A stretch of 25,367 bases of DNA from Aquitalea sp. (GCA_019232735.1 JAFANL010000126.1:1-25367), one strand, 5' to 3'; numbered from the stretch's first letter, positions 1 to 7,486 are shown. The notes: a model not told the origin generated them from the letters alone. Translations and numbers: made by a program.

Positions 1-928
1 GGCCAATACCCACGACTACGTACTCTGCTTCTCCAGCAAGGGCCGTTGCTACTGGATCAAGGTTTACGATCTGCCGCAAGGTGGCCGCAACAGCCGTGGC
101 AAGCCGATGGTGAACGTACTGCCGCTGGCCGATGGCGAGAAGATCAACGCGCTGCTGCCGATCAAGGCCTTCACCGGCACTGATGTGTGCGACGAGACCG
201 AAGACGACGAAGCCGCACTCAAGGCCAAGGGCCCCTTCATCTTCATGTGTACCGCCAACGGTACGGTGAAGAAGACCCCGTTGGAAGCCTTCTCCCGTCC
301 GCGTACCGCCGGCATCATCGCCGTGCGTCTGGACGAGGGTGACAACCTGATTGGCGTGGCGCTGACTTCCGGCAACGACCAGATCATGCTGTTCTCCGAC
401 GCCGGCAAGGCAGTGCGCTTCAGCGAAACCGACGTGCGCGCCATGGGCCGTACCGCCGGTGGCGTACGCGGCATGATGCTGGGCGAAGGCCAGCAGGTGA
501 TTTCGCTGCTGGTCACCAATTCCGAAGACCAGCAAGTACTGACCGCCAGCGATGGTGGTTATGGCAAGCGCACCCGTACCGGTGAGTTCCGCCATACCAG
601 CCGTGGCACCCAGGGCGTGATTGCCATGGACCTGACTGACAAGACCGGCCTGGCGCTGGTGGCGGCCAGTCTGGTGGAAGACAGCGATGACGTGATGCTG
701 ATCACTACCGGCGGCGTGCTGATTCGTACCAAGGTGTCGGAAGTGCGCGAAACCGGCCGTTCGGCACAGGGTGTGCGCCTGATCAACCTGGACGAAGGCG
801 AGAAGCTGATCGGCTTGGAAAAAGTGGCGGAAGGCGAATCCGACGAAGAAACCGTGGAAGAGGGCGATGCCGCTGATGTAGCGGCAGCTGATGCTGATGC
901 GGCCAGTGCAGGGGATGCCGAGGCATGA
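1..928 (+). CDS. gyrA: DNA gyrase subunit A, C-terminal part (5' truncated)
   Basis: GyrA is the breakage-reunion and DNA-wrapping subunit of gyrase, which introduces negative supercoils into DNA. Only the C-terminal beta-pinwheel is present; the frame is open from base 2. The blades carry the repeated family signatures: GRCYWIKVYDLP near the start, then GRTAGGVRGM, GYGKRTRTGEF and GRSAQGVRLI. The breakage-reunion domain with its catalytic Tyr, and the GyrA-box, lie upstream of the window. After the last blade the protein ends in a tail of roughly 35 residues made almost only of Glu, Asp, Ala, Ser and Gly. Such acidic tails modulate DNA wrapping in E. coli GyrA. The stop overlaps the start of the next gene (ATGA), so translation is probably coupled. 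Identity is close to certain. Confidence 0.96.
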   Translation, partial: ANTHDYVLCFSSKGRCYWIKVYDLPQGGRNSRGKPMVNVLPLADGEKINALLPIKAFTGTDVCDETEDDEAALKAKGPFIFMCTANGTVKKTPLEAFSRPRTAGIIAVRLDEGDNLIGVALTSGNDQIMLFSDAGKAVRFSETDVRAMGRTAGGVRGMMLGEGQQVISLLVTNSEDQQVLTASDGGYGKRTRTGEFRHTSRGTQGVIAMDLTDKTGLALVAASLVEDSDDVMLITTGGVLIRTKVSEVRETGRSAQGVRLINLDEGEKLIGLEKVAEGESDEETVEEGDAADVAAADADAASAGDAEA

Positions 929-1392
929 CGCCAAGCCCTGCCAATCCGCAGGTGCTGGAGACGATGAGCGCGCTCTTCGTCTCCCTGCCGCACTGCGCCA
1001 CCCTCGGTTTCCAGTATCTGGGCACCGAGGGGCGCCGTCCGGTGCTCAAGGTGGAGTGGCGCGAGGATCTGGTGGGTAATCCGGCCAGCGGCACCATCCA
1101 TGGCGGGGTGATCACCTCGCTGGTGGATACCACCAGTGCCGTCTCGGTCACCGCCTGCCTGCCGGATTTCGAAACCATCGCCACGCTGGATCTGCGTATT
1201 GATTACCTCAAGGCTGCCATGCCGGGCAAGGCCATCTACTGTCGGGCTGAGTGCTATCGCCTGGCCAGCCAGATCGCCTTCACTCGCGCGGTGTGCTATC
1301 ACGATGATCCGGCCGACCCCATTGCCCATGGCGTGGCCACCTTCATGCGTGAATCCAGCCGTGCCTCCATGCTGCAGGAGGCCAAGCCATGA
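925..1392 (+). CDS. Hotdog-fold thioesterase, PaaI family
   Basis: A 155-residue single-domain protein of the hotdog fold, PaaI/YigI-like acyl-CoA thioesterase group. The diagnostic HGG stretch (TIHGGVITSLVD, His59-Gly60-Gly61, with Asp68 as candidate catalytic acid) starts the central hotdog helix. It is followed by the beta-strand segment ATLDLRIDYLKAAMPGK typical of the family. These enzymes hydrolyse acyl- or aryl-CoA thioesters in the cytoplasm; the substrate cannot be read from sequence. The start codon lies inside the gyrA stop (ATGA) and the gene ends in a second ATGA with the next thioesterase. All three are therefore probably made from one transcript by coupled translation. No signal peptide or membrane segment is seen. 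Family assignment is firm, precise function is not. Confidence 0.88.
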   Translation: MTPSPANPQVLETMSALFVSLPHCATLGFQYLGTEGRRPVLKVEWREDLVGNPASGTIHGGVITSLVDTTSAVSVTACLPDFETIATLDLRIDYLKAAMPGKAIYCRAECYRLASQIAFTRAVCYHDDPADPIAHGVATFMRESSRASMLQEAKP

Positions 1393-1829
1393 GCGATTTC
1401 ATGGAAAAACTGGCACAACTGCGCGATGCCAAAGATTTCACCGCGCTGATCGACAGCATCCCCTATGCCCGCCTGATGGGTGTGGAGATGCTGGAGGATG
1501 AATCAGGCGAATTGTTGTTCCAGCTGCCATTTGCCGAGCGCAATGTTGGCAATACCGCCTTGCCGGCGCTACATGGTGGTTTGATCGGCGGCTTTCTGGA
1601 AAACGCCGCCTTGCTGCATCTGATCTGGCATCGCGAGTCGCTGGAAGCGCCGAAGATTGTCGATTTTTCGCTGGATTATCTGCGCTCCGGCCGGCCGCAG
1701 ACCCTGTTTGCCCGCTGTGAGATTACCAAGCAGGGCAAACGTGTGGCCCATGTATTGATAGAGGCCTGGCAGGAGGACCGCCGCAAACCGGTGGCCGTGG
1801 CACGGGCCCACTTTCTGCTGACGCAGTGA
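1389..1829 (+). CDS. Hotdog-fold thioesterase, PaaI family (second copy)
   Basis: A 146-residue hotdog-fold protein with the same architecture as its upstream neighbour. An N-terminal helix precedes the core motif LHGGLIGGFLENAALL (His62-Gly63-Gly64, Glu71 as candidate general base), and VDFSLDYLRSGRPQTLFARCEI forms the strand after it. It is likely a cytoplasmic acyl-CoA thioesterase; the natural substrate is unknown. Its ATG overlaps the previous stop (ATGA at 1389). The two proteins are diverged paralogues rather than a recent duplication and may form a heteromeric hotdog assembly, which is inference only. A gap of 62 bases holding a hairpin separates it from serC. Confidence 0.86.
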   Translation: MSDFMEKLAQLRDAKDFTALIDSIPYARLMGVEMLEDESGELLFQLPFAERNVGNTALPALHGGLIGGFLENAALLHLIWHRESLEAPKIVDFSLDYLRSGRPQTLFARCEITKQGKRVAHVLIEAWQEDRRKPVAVARAHFLLTQ

Positions 1830-1837
1830 CACACACA

Positions 1838-1861
1838 GGCATGGCCTGCCCCGGTCATGCC
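1838..1861 (+). other. RNA hairpin in the thioesterase-serC gap
   Basis: GGCATGGCC at 1838-1846 pairs with GGTCATGCC at 1853-1861, a nine-pair stem with one G-U pair and a six-base loop. No T-tract follows, so it is not an intrinsic terminator. It sits 31 bases before the serC start and could separate or stabilise message segments. The role is unproven. Confidence 0.4.
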
Positions 1862-1891
1862 GCAAGATTGAAGCAAGGACTGAGGACAGAC

Positions 1892-2977
1892 ATGGCCAAG
1901 GTGTATAACTTTTCTGCCGGACCGGCAGTATTGCCCCATCAGGTATTGGCAGAAGCGCAAAGCGAAATGCTGGATTGGCACGGCTCCGGCATGTGTGTGA
2001 TGGAAATGAGCCACCGCGGCAAGGAGTTCATGGAAATCATCCATGATGCCGAACAGGACTTGCGCGAGCTGATGCAGGTGCCGGCCGGTTATAAGGTGTT
2101 GTTCCTGCAAGGTGGCGCTTCCATGCAGTTTTCCATGGTGCCGCTCAATCTGCTGGGCGACAAGCAGTCGGTCGACATCGTCAATACCGGGCACTGGTCC
2201 AAGCTGGCCATCAAGGAAGCGCGCCGTTATTGCAATGTCAACGTGGTGGCCAGCAGCGAAGACCGCAACTTTGCCTATGTCCCGGCGGAAGACAGTTGGC
2301 AGCGCGACCCCAATGCCGCCTACCTGCACTACACCTCCAATGAAACCATCGGCGGTCTGCAGTTCCCCTTCGTGCCGTCCGAGCAAGGCGTGCCGCTGGT
2401 GTGCGACATGTCGTCCGATTTCCTGTCGCGCGAAGTGGATGTCAGCAAGTTTGGCCTGATCTATGCCGGTGCGCAGAAGAACATTGGCCCGTCCGGCCTG
2501 GTGGTGTTGCTGGTGCGCGAAGAGCTGCTGGGTCGCGCCCGTGCCGACCTGCCGACCATGCTGAACTATCAGGTGCATGCCGATGCGGACTCCATGTACA
2601 ACACGCCGGCTACCTACCCCATCTATATCGCTGGCCTGGTGTTCAAGTGGCTGAAGCAGCAGGGCGGGGTGAAGGGCATGGAAAGCCGTAATGCGGAAAA
2701 GGCCGGCCTGTTGTATCACACCATTCAGGCCAGTGAAGGTTTCTACTCCACCCATATCGACGAGCCCTTCCGCTCGCGCATGAATGTGGTGTTCCGCCTG
2801 AAGGATGAGGCGCTGGAAGAAAGCTTCCTGATGGAAGCGCGCAAGAACGGCCTGATCCAGCTCAAGGGTCACCGCGTGGTGGGCGGCATGCGTGCCTCCA
2901 TCTACAACGCCATGCCGATTGAAGGCGTCAAGGCGCTGGCCAGCTTCATGCAGGATTTCGCTCGCCAGAACGGCTGA
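1892..2977 (+). CDS. serC: Phosphoserine aminotransferase
   Basis: SerC is a PLP-dependent class V aminotransferase. It converts 3-phosphohydroxypyruvate plus glutamate to phosphoserine (serine pathway) and also works on the pyridoxal-pathway analogue. The start at 1892 gives the family N-terminus MAKVYNFSAGPAVLP and 361 residues, the normal length; an upstream in-frame ATG at 1826 would add 22 unconserved residues. The PLP lysine is Lys196 in IYAGAQKNIGPSGL. Other hallmarks are FLQGGASMQFSMVPLNLL, the NTGHWSKLAIKEA segment and the C-terminal GGMRASIYNAMPIEGV. An AGGAC/TGAGGA purine stretch lies just upstream. It follows gyrA and two thioesterases and ends at a strong terminator, so it is probably the last gene of that transcript. 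The serC-near-gyrA order is widespread in beta- and gamma-proteobacteria. Confidence 0.97.
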   Translation: MAKVYNFSAGPAVLPHQVLAEAQSEMLDWHGSGMCVMEMSHRGKEFMEIIHDAEQDLRELMQVPAGYKVLFLQGGASMQFSMVPLNLLGDKQSVDIVNTGHWSKLAIKEARRYCNVNVVASSEDRNFAYVPAEDSWQRDPNAAYLHYTSNETIGGLQFPFVPSEQGVPLVCDMSSDFLSREVDVSKFGLIYAGAQKNIGPSGLVVLLVREELLGRARADLPTMLNYQVHADADSMYNTPATYPIYIAGLVFKWLKQQGGVKGMESRNAEKAGLLYHTIQASEGFYSTHIDEPFRSRMNVVFRLKDEALEESFLMEARKNGLIQLKGHRVVGGMRASIYNAMPIEGVKALASFMQDFARQNG

Positions 2978-3010
2978 TCGCGATTGTTCTGATCACACTA
3001 CACTGTGTGC

Positions 3011-3041
3011 AAAAACCCGTGTCCAACACGGGTTTTTTCTT
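3011..3041 (+). terminator. Intrinsic terminator after serC
   Basis: An 11-base-pair perfect stem (3012-3022 with 3026-3036) with a three-base loop is followed by further T residues. It lies 34 bases past the serC stop and separates the gyrA-serC transcript from the MFS gene. Confidence 0.88.
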
Positions 3042-3092
3042 GTGCGCTGCGGTTTTATGATGGATGACCATAACAATATCGGAAATCAATCC

Positions 3093-4316
3093 ATGGACCG
3101 CTCGATTCAACGCCTGCTGCTGGCTGGTGGCCTTATCGTCTCCCTGGCCATGGGGGTGCGCCACGGCTTCGGCTTTTTCATGCCCCCGATGACGGCGGCC
3201 TTTGGCTGGACCCGCGAGAGCTTTGCCTTTGCCCTGGGTATGCAGAATCTGGTGTGGGGCATGGCTCAGCCTTTTGCCGGCGCGCTGGCCGACCGCCACG
3301 GCCCCGGCAAGGTGTTGCTGGGTGGCGGCGTGCTGTATGCGCTGGGCCTGCTGCTGATGACGGTGTCGACGACGCCAGCGCTGTTTTCCCTCTCTGCGGG
3401 CGTGCTGCTGGGGTTGGCACTGTCTGGCACCACTTATAGCGTGATCTTTGGCGTGCTGGGCCGTACCGTGCCACCGGCCTATCGCTCGCGTGCCATGGGT
3501 CTGACGGCTGCGGCAGGTTCTTTCGGCCAGTTTGCCATGGTGCCGGTGGAGCGTTCGCTGATTGACGGCATGGGCTGGTTGCCGGCCTTGCTGGTGCTGG
3601 CTGCCTGCGCTTTGCTGATGCTGCCGTTGGGGCGTTCCTTGACCCGGCAAGCCGCAGCGCTACCCCAGACTGCGCAGCCGCACGCGCATCCCCACCTGTT
3701 GCAAGGCATGTTGCACACCTTTAGCCGTGCCTGGACCGAAAAAGGCTTTCGCCTGCTGATGGCTGGCTACTTTGTCTGTGGCTTTCAGGTGGTGTTCATC
3801 GGCGTGCATCTGCCAGCCTATCTGCGTGACCACGGCATGGGCGGCAATATCGCCAGCCTGGCGCTGGCACTGATCGGCCTGTTCAATATCTTCGGCACCT
3901 TCATCTTTGGCGAGGCCGGCAGCCGCTATGCCAAACCACCGTTGCTGGCTGGTATTTACCTGGCGCGCAGCATCGCCATCGGCCTGTTCCTGCTGCTGCC
4001 GCTGTCCGTGCCATCGGTGCTGGTCTTTGCCGCGGTGATGGGTTTCTTGTGGCTGTCCACGGTGCCGCTGACCAATGGCGTGATCGCCAGCCAGTTCGGA
4101 GTGCAGCATCTGGGTCTGTTGTCCGGCGCGGTGTTCTTCTCGCATCAAGTGGGCAGTTTTCTTGGGGTGTGGCTGGGCGGCAAGCTGTATGACCTGAACG
4201 GTAATTACAATATCGTGTGGGGAATTGCCATTGTGCTGGGGGTGCTGGCTGCGCTGGCCAATTTGCCCATCCGTGAGCGCGCTTCGGTCGCCTTTGCCGA
4301 CAGAGCGACGGCGTGA
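3093..4316 (+). CDS. MFS transporter
   Basis: A 407-residue inner-membrane major facilitator with about 12 hydrophobic segments. The first helix reads LLLAGGLIVSLAMGVRHGFGFFMPPM, and ADRHGPGKVLLGGG is the loop 2-3 region of the MFS signature. The linker around residues 188-205 is His- and Gln-rich, followed by a second half beginning RAWTEKGFRLLMAGYFVCGFQ. It resembles the small-organic-anion (oxalate/formate antiporter-like) MFS group, but the substrate cannot be told. I chose the ATG at 3093 because it puts the first helix right after a short charged N-terminus and has GGAA about ten bases upstream. ATGs at 3057 and 3060 are in-frame alternatives. The open frame continues back into serC and the terminator, which cannot be coding for this protein. 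Its stop overlaps the start of a tiny membrane ORF. Confidence 0.85.
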   Translation: MDRSIQRLLLAGGLIVSLAMGVRHGFGFFMPPMTAAFGWTRESFAFALGMQNLVWGMAQPFAGALADRHGPGKVLLGGGVLYALGLLLMTVSTTPALFSLSAGVLLGLALSGTTYSVIFGVLGRTVPPAYRSRAMGLTAAAGSFGQFAMVPVERSLIDGMGWLPALLVLAACALLMLPLGRSLTRQAAALPQTAQPHAHPHLLQGMLHTFSRAWTEKGFRLLMAGYFVCGFQVVFIGVHLPAYLRDHGMGGNIASLALALIGLFNIFGTFIFGEAGSRYAKPPLLAGIYLARSIAIGLFLLLPLSVPSVLVFAAVMGFLWLSTVPLTNGVIASQFGVQHLGLLSGAVFFSHQVGSFLGVWLGGKLYDLNGNYNIVWGIAIVLGVLAALANLPIRERASVAFADRATA

Positions 4317-4429
4317 GATCTGCCATCTGGCTGCTGCTGGGTATTGTCGTGCTGGCGCTGTTGCTGGCCATGTACCAGCAGCCGCGTTTTATCATGGCCT
4401 TTGCCGACCTGATCACGGCCTGTTTCTGA
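4313..4429 (+). CDS. Small single-pass membrane peptide (38 aa), hypothetical
   Basis: A 38-residue reading frame starting at GTG 4313, overlapping the MFS stop (GTGA), and ending at TGA 4427-4429. Residues 4-20 are strongly hydrophobic (AIWLLLGIVVLALLLAM) and can form one membrane helix, followed by QQPRF and a short tail ending TACF. It fills almost the whole gap between the MFS gene and the O-methyltransferase, whose ribosome site (AAGGAGA) starts five bases after its stop. That spacing, the overlap and the clear membrane helix support a real gene. It could be an accessory subunit of the transporter or simply an uncharacterised small membrane protein. No homologue is recognised. Confidence 0.55.
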   Translation: MRSAIWLLLGIVVLALLLAMYQQPRFIMAFADLITACF

Positions 4430-4444
4430 ATTCAAGGAGAAGTC

Positions 4445-5032
4445 ATGCTGAGTAGCGCACTGTTTGACCGTTTGCAGACCATCTGGGAGCAAGGAGAGCA
4501 TCACGATGAGCAGACGACAGAGCGGGCATTGAAAAACCTGTTCATCACCCCGGATACCGGTCGTTTCCTGTACCAGTTGCTGCGCCATGCCAATCCGCGC
4601 CGGGTACTGGAAATCGGCACTTCCAACGGTTATTCCACGCTGTGGCTGGCATTGGCCTTGCGTGATCGTGAAGGCATGGTCACCAGCCTGGACATCCTGC
4701 CGGCCAAACAGCAGCAGGCGACGGCACATTTGCAGGAATTTTCCCTTGAACACAAGGTGCAGCTACGTTGCGAAGATGCGGGCCAGTATTTGCTGGCAGA
4801 GGCAGACTGTAGCGTCGATCTGGTGTTTCTTGATGCAGATCGCAGTCGTTATGCCGGCTACTGGCCGGCTTTATGCCGTGTTTTGCGTCCCGGCGGGCTG
4901 ATCGTGGTGGATAATGTGCTGTCGCATGCGGCTGAATGTGCCGATTTCATACGACAGGTGCTTGCGACAGAAGGCTATCTCGCGGAAACTTACCAGATCG
5001 GAAAAGGCCAGTTTGTCATAGTGAAAGATTGA
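4445..5032 (+). CDS. O-methyltransferase, family 3 (class I SAM-dependent)
   Basis: A 195-residue Rossmann-fold methyltransferase of the caffeoyl-CoA/catechol O-methyltransferase group (family 3). Motif I is VLEIGTSNGYSTLWLA around residues 54-69. The acidic residue of motif II is Asp83 (SLDILPAK). Motif IV is DLVFLDADRSRY with Asp130 and Asp132 as likely metal ligands, and VLRPGGLIVVDNVL follows. It transfers a methyl group from SAM to a small acceptor in the cytoplasm; the acceptor is unknown. The ribosome site AAGGAGA is excellent (4434-4440). It is tightly coupled to pheA, whose start lies four bases after its stop. Some family members methylate plant phenolics, but nothing here fixes that role. 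Confidence 0.88.
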   Translation: MLSSALFDRLQTIWEQGEHHDEQTTERALKNLFITPDTGRFLYQLLRHANPRRVLEIGTSNGYSTLWLALALRDREGMVTSLDILPAKQQQATAHLQEFSLEHKVQLRCEDAGQYLLAEADCSVDLVFLDADRSRYAGYWPALCRVLRPGGLIVVDNVLSHAAECADFIRQVLATEGYLAETYQIGKGQFVIVKD

Positions 5033-5036
5033 TTAC

Positions 5037-6110
5037 GTGTCTGAAGAACTGCTGAAGCAACACCGCGACGCCATCGACGCCATCGATGTGGAAATTCTCA
5101 ATCTGCTGAATAGCCGCGCCAATCACGCCCGTGAAATCGGCGAAATCAAGGGAGGTGGCATCATCTACCGTCCCGAGCGCGAAGCGCAGGTGCTGCGCCG
5201 CATTCAGCAGCTGAATCCGGGTCCGCTGCCCAGTGAAAGCGTGGCCCGCCTGTTCCGTGAAGTGATGTCGGAATGCCTGGCGCTGGAAAAGCCCTTGTCC
5301 ATTGCCTATCTGGGGCCGGAGGGCACATTCACCCAGCTGGCGGCGATCAAGCATTTTGGCCATGCCGCGCGTACCGTGGCCTGTGCCTCGGTGGATGAAG
5401 CCTTTCGCCTGGTGGAGTCGCGCACGCTGGATTATGTGGTGGCACCGGTGGAAAACAGTACCGAAGGTGCGGTTGGCCGCACCCTGGACTTGATGGTCAG
5501 CAGCCCGTTGCGTATCTGCGGTGAGGTGGTGCTGCGCATCCATCACCATCTTTTGCGCAAGGAAGAGGGCGTGGCCGGCATTACCCGTGTCTATGCCCAT
5601 GCCCAGGCGCTGGCGCAATGTCACGAGTGGCTGAACAAGAATCTGCCGGACAGCGTCGAGCGGGTATCGGTGGCCAGCAATGCCGAGGCCGCACGCCTGG
5701 CCAGTGAGGACGCGCAGGCGGCCGCCATTGCCGGTCAGGCGGCTGCCGAGCGTTACGGCTTGCTCAAGCTGGCCGAAAATATCGAGGATGAACCCAATAA
5801 CACCACGCGTTTCCTGGTATTGGGTAATCAGCAGGTTGGCGCAACCGGTCAGGACAAGACCTCCATCGTGGTCTCCGCCCCCAATCGCCCGGGCGCCGTG
5901 CATCAGTTGCTGGCACCGGTGGCGGATAATGGCGTTTCCATGACCAAGTTCGAATCGCGTCCTTCCCGTGCCGGCCTGTGGGACTATGTTTTCTTTATCG
6001 ACATGGAAGGGCATCACGCGGATGCCAATGTGGCCAAGGCGCTGGCCGGGCTGTCGGAACGGACTTCCTTCGTCAAGGTGCTGGGTTCTTACCCGCAAGC
6101 CGTTTTGTAA
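5037..6110 (+). CDS. pheA: Chorismate mutase / prephenate dehydratase (P-protein)
   Basis: A bifunctional phenylalanine-pathway enzyme of 357 residues, the usual length. Residues about 1-90 are an AroQ chorismate mutase (chorismate to prephenate), with HRDAIDAIDVEILNLLNSRANHAREIGEIK. Residues about 92-270 are prephenate dehydratase (prephenate to phenylpyruvate), starting AYLGPEGTFTQLAA, with VENSTEGAVGRTLDLM and the catalytic-threonine motif NNTTRFLVLG. The rest is an ACT domain that binds phenylalanine for feedback inhibition, with RPGAVHQLL and ESRPSRAGLWDYVFF (Glu306). The start is GTG at 5037 with no good ribosome site, so translation probably depends on coupling to the methyltransferase gene that ends at 5032. 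Confidence 0.97.
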   Translation: MSEELLKQHRDAIDAIDVEILNLLNSRANHAREIGEIKGGGIIYRPEREAQVLRRIQQLNPGPLPSESVARLFREVMSECLALEKPLSIAYLGPEGTFTQLAAIKHFGHAARTVACASVDEAFRLVESRTLDYVVAPVENSTEGAVGRTLDLMVSSPLRICGEVVLRIHHHLLRKEEGVAGITRVYAHAQALAQCHEWLNKNLPDSVERVSVASNAEAARLASEDAQAAAIAGQAAAERYGLLKLAENIEDEPNNTTRFLVLGNQQVGATGQDKTSIVVSAPNRPGAVHQLLAPVADNGVSMTKFESRPSRAGLWDYVFFIDMEGHHADANVAKALAGLSERTSFVKVLGSYPQAVL

Positions 6111-6130
6111 TTTTAATTGTCATGCAATGC

Positions 6131-6170
6131 GCAGCCGGGTGTGATTCTCCACCCGGCTGTGTTCTTTTGG
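6131..6170 (+). terminator. Probable intrinsic terminator after pheA
   Basis: A ten-base-pair GC-rich perfect stem (6132-6141 with 6150-6159) has an eight-base loop and is followed by TGTTCTTTT. The T-tract is interrupted, so termination may be partial, allowing some read-through into the LOG-family gene 24 bases beyond the stem. Confidence 0.6.
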
Positions 6171-6182
6171 GAGTGTGTAAAG

Positions 6183-6764
6183 ATGAAGGCTGTGTGTCTG
6201 TTTTGCGGATCCAACAAGGGCGGTCGCCCGGAGTATATTGCCGCCGCCAGTGCGTTTGGTCGCAGCTTGGCGGAACAGGGTATCACCCTGGTGTATGGCG
6301 CCGGTAATGTCGGCTTGATGGGCGTGGCAGCCGATGCGGCATTGGCGGCCGGCGGCAAGGTGATCGGTGTGATCCCGGAATTCCTCAAGGCCAAGGAAGT
6401 CGCCCACCTGGGGCTGACCGAGCTGCATGTCACTGAAACCATGCACCAGCGCAAGGCCTTGATGGCTGAGCTGGCCGACGGCTTTGTCGCCTTGCCTGGT
6501 GGCTTCGGTACTTTCGATGAGCTGTTTGAAATCCTGACCTGGGCGCAACTGTCGGTGCATGAAAAGCCGGTGGGTCTATTGGATGTGGCTGGCTTTTACC
6601 AGCCCTTGCTGGCGCTGGCACGCCACGCTGTGGCCGAAGGCTTTGTGCCGCCAGGCAATATGGAATTGTTCACTCATTCGCCGGATGTGCAGACCTTGCT
6701 GGATGCCATGCGCAATTATCAGCCGCGCCATACGGCCAAATGGCTTGATCTGGCACATACCTGA
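6183..6764 (+). CDS. LOG family protein (nucleoside 5'-monophosphate phosphoribohydrolase type)
   Basis: A 193-residue lysine-decarboxylase-fold protein of the LOG/TIGR00730 family. These enzymes split the N-glycosidic bond of AMP or cytokinin riboside 5'-monophosphates, releasing the base and ribose 5-phosphate. The motif PGGFGTFDE at residues 105-113 is the signature, and CLFCGSN near the N-terminus and LVYGAGNVGLMG are also typical. Older 'lysine decarboxylase' labels for this family are not supported. The ATG at 6183 is chosen because it gives the family N-terminus MKAVCLFCGS with GGGAG nine bases upstream; the longer frame from 6117 runs through the terminator hairpin. Bacterial members mostly act in nucleotide housekeeping; a plant-hormone role is possible but unsupported here. 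Confidence 0.9.
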   Translation: MKAVCLFCGSNKGGRPEYIAAASAFGRSLAEQGITLVYGAGNVGLMGVAADAALAAGGKVIGVIPEFLKAKEVAHLGLTELHVTETMHQRKALMAELADGFVALPGGFGTFDELFEILTWAQLSVHEKPVGLLDVAGFYQPLLALARHAVAEGFVPPGNMELFTHSPDVQTLLDAMRNYQPRHTAKWLDLAHT

Positions 6765-6802
6765 CCCCATCTGCAAGCCATTGTCTAAGCCGAAGCGTTC
6801 TG

Positions 6803-7381
6803 ATGAGCACTTGTCGCTGTTCTTGCAGTAAAACACTGGCCTGGCGGCTCAAGCGTATCTTGACCGGTCCACTGGTATTGCTGGCTGCGTTATTGATCGC
6901 CTTTGAAGAGTTTGCCTGGGAGGAACTGGCGTCACTGCTGGCCAGACTGGGACGTCTGCCGGTATTGCGGCAGATTGAAGCCTGGATTGCCAGCTGTCGG
7001 CCATCCGTGGCGCTGAGCCTGTTTCTGCTGCCGGTGTTGGGTTTGCTGCCGGTCAAGCTGATGGCCGTGCTGCTGATCGGACGGGGGCATGCGGTGCTGG
7101 GCCTGCTGGTGATCCTGCTGGCCAAGGTGTTGGGCACGGCGGTGGCTGCACGTCTGTTCAGCCTGACGCAGGATCAACTGATGCAGGTGGCGTGGTTTGC
7201 CCGACTTTATCAGGCTTTCCTGCGTTTCAAGACCTATGTGTTCAGCCGCCTGGATGCCTCGCCCTATTGGCGCGCGGTGCGGGGGCTGGTGGCCGCCGTG
7301 CGCGAGCGGATGCGACGCCCCTCGGCCTGGGGGCGACTGGGGCGCAGGCTGTCACGCCAGTGGCAGCATCTGCGCAAGTAA
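6803..7381 (+). CDS. Hypothetical membrane protein
   Basis: A 192-residue protein of unknown function. Three hydrophobic segments can be seen, about residues 19-36 (ILTGPLVLLAALLIAF), 68-90 (VALSLFLLPVLGLLPVKLMAVL) and 97-116 (VLGLLVILLAKVLGTAVAA). The C-terminal 70 residues are soluble and very basic, rich in Arg (RERMRRPSAWGRLGRRLSRQ), and probably cytoplasmic. A CRCSC cluster sits at the extreme N-terminus. The ribosome site is poor (GAAG upstream), so the start at 6803 is tentative. It lies between the LOG-family gene and the DAHP synthase homologue in the same direction. The GC-rich codon pattern supports real coding, but no function can be given. Confidence 0.72.
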   Translation: MSTCRCSCSKTLAWRLKRILTGPLVLLAALLIAFEEFAWEELASLLARLGRLPVLRQIEAWIASCRPSVALSLFLLPVLGLLPVKLMAVLLIGRGHAVLGLLVILLAKVLGTAVAARLFSLTQDQLMQVAWFARLYQAFLRFKTYVFSRLDASPYWRAVRGLVAAVRERMRRPSAWGRLGRRLSRQWQHLRK

Positions 7382-7407
7382 GCCGAGGCCGGGATGGCTG
7401 GATGATC

Positions 7408-7416
7408 TGTTAGAAT
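7408..7416 (+). promoter_or_regulatory. Candidate extended -10 promoter of the DAHP synthase-like gene
   Basis: TGT followed by TAGAAT (7411-7416, five of six matches to the -10 consensus) forms an extended -10 element. No -35 box is visible. Transcription would start near 7423, giving a leader of about 64 bases. Confidence 0.4.
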
Positions 7417-7486
7417 CGCCCATGTCATGAGGCCCGATACTGGTCAGCGAAATGGTCGCGGGTCCAACCCTTTGCAGGAATTCAGC

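Noticed and set aside
1676..2872. A 398-codon open frame on the - strand opposite serC
   Set aside because: Antisense shadow of serC; His/Gln-rich composition and no recognisable domain.
2892..3092. N-terminal extension of the MFS gene into serC
   Set aside because: The frame would cover the end of serC and an intrinsic terminator; the transporter helix starts right after 3093.
5016..6098. A 360-codon open frame on the - strand opposite pheA
   Set aside because: It mirrors pheA, which is unmistakable on the + strand. The antisense protein is His/Gln/Arg rich with no family features, as expected from GC-rich codon shadows.
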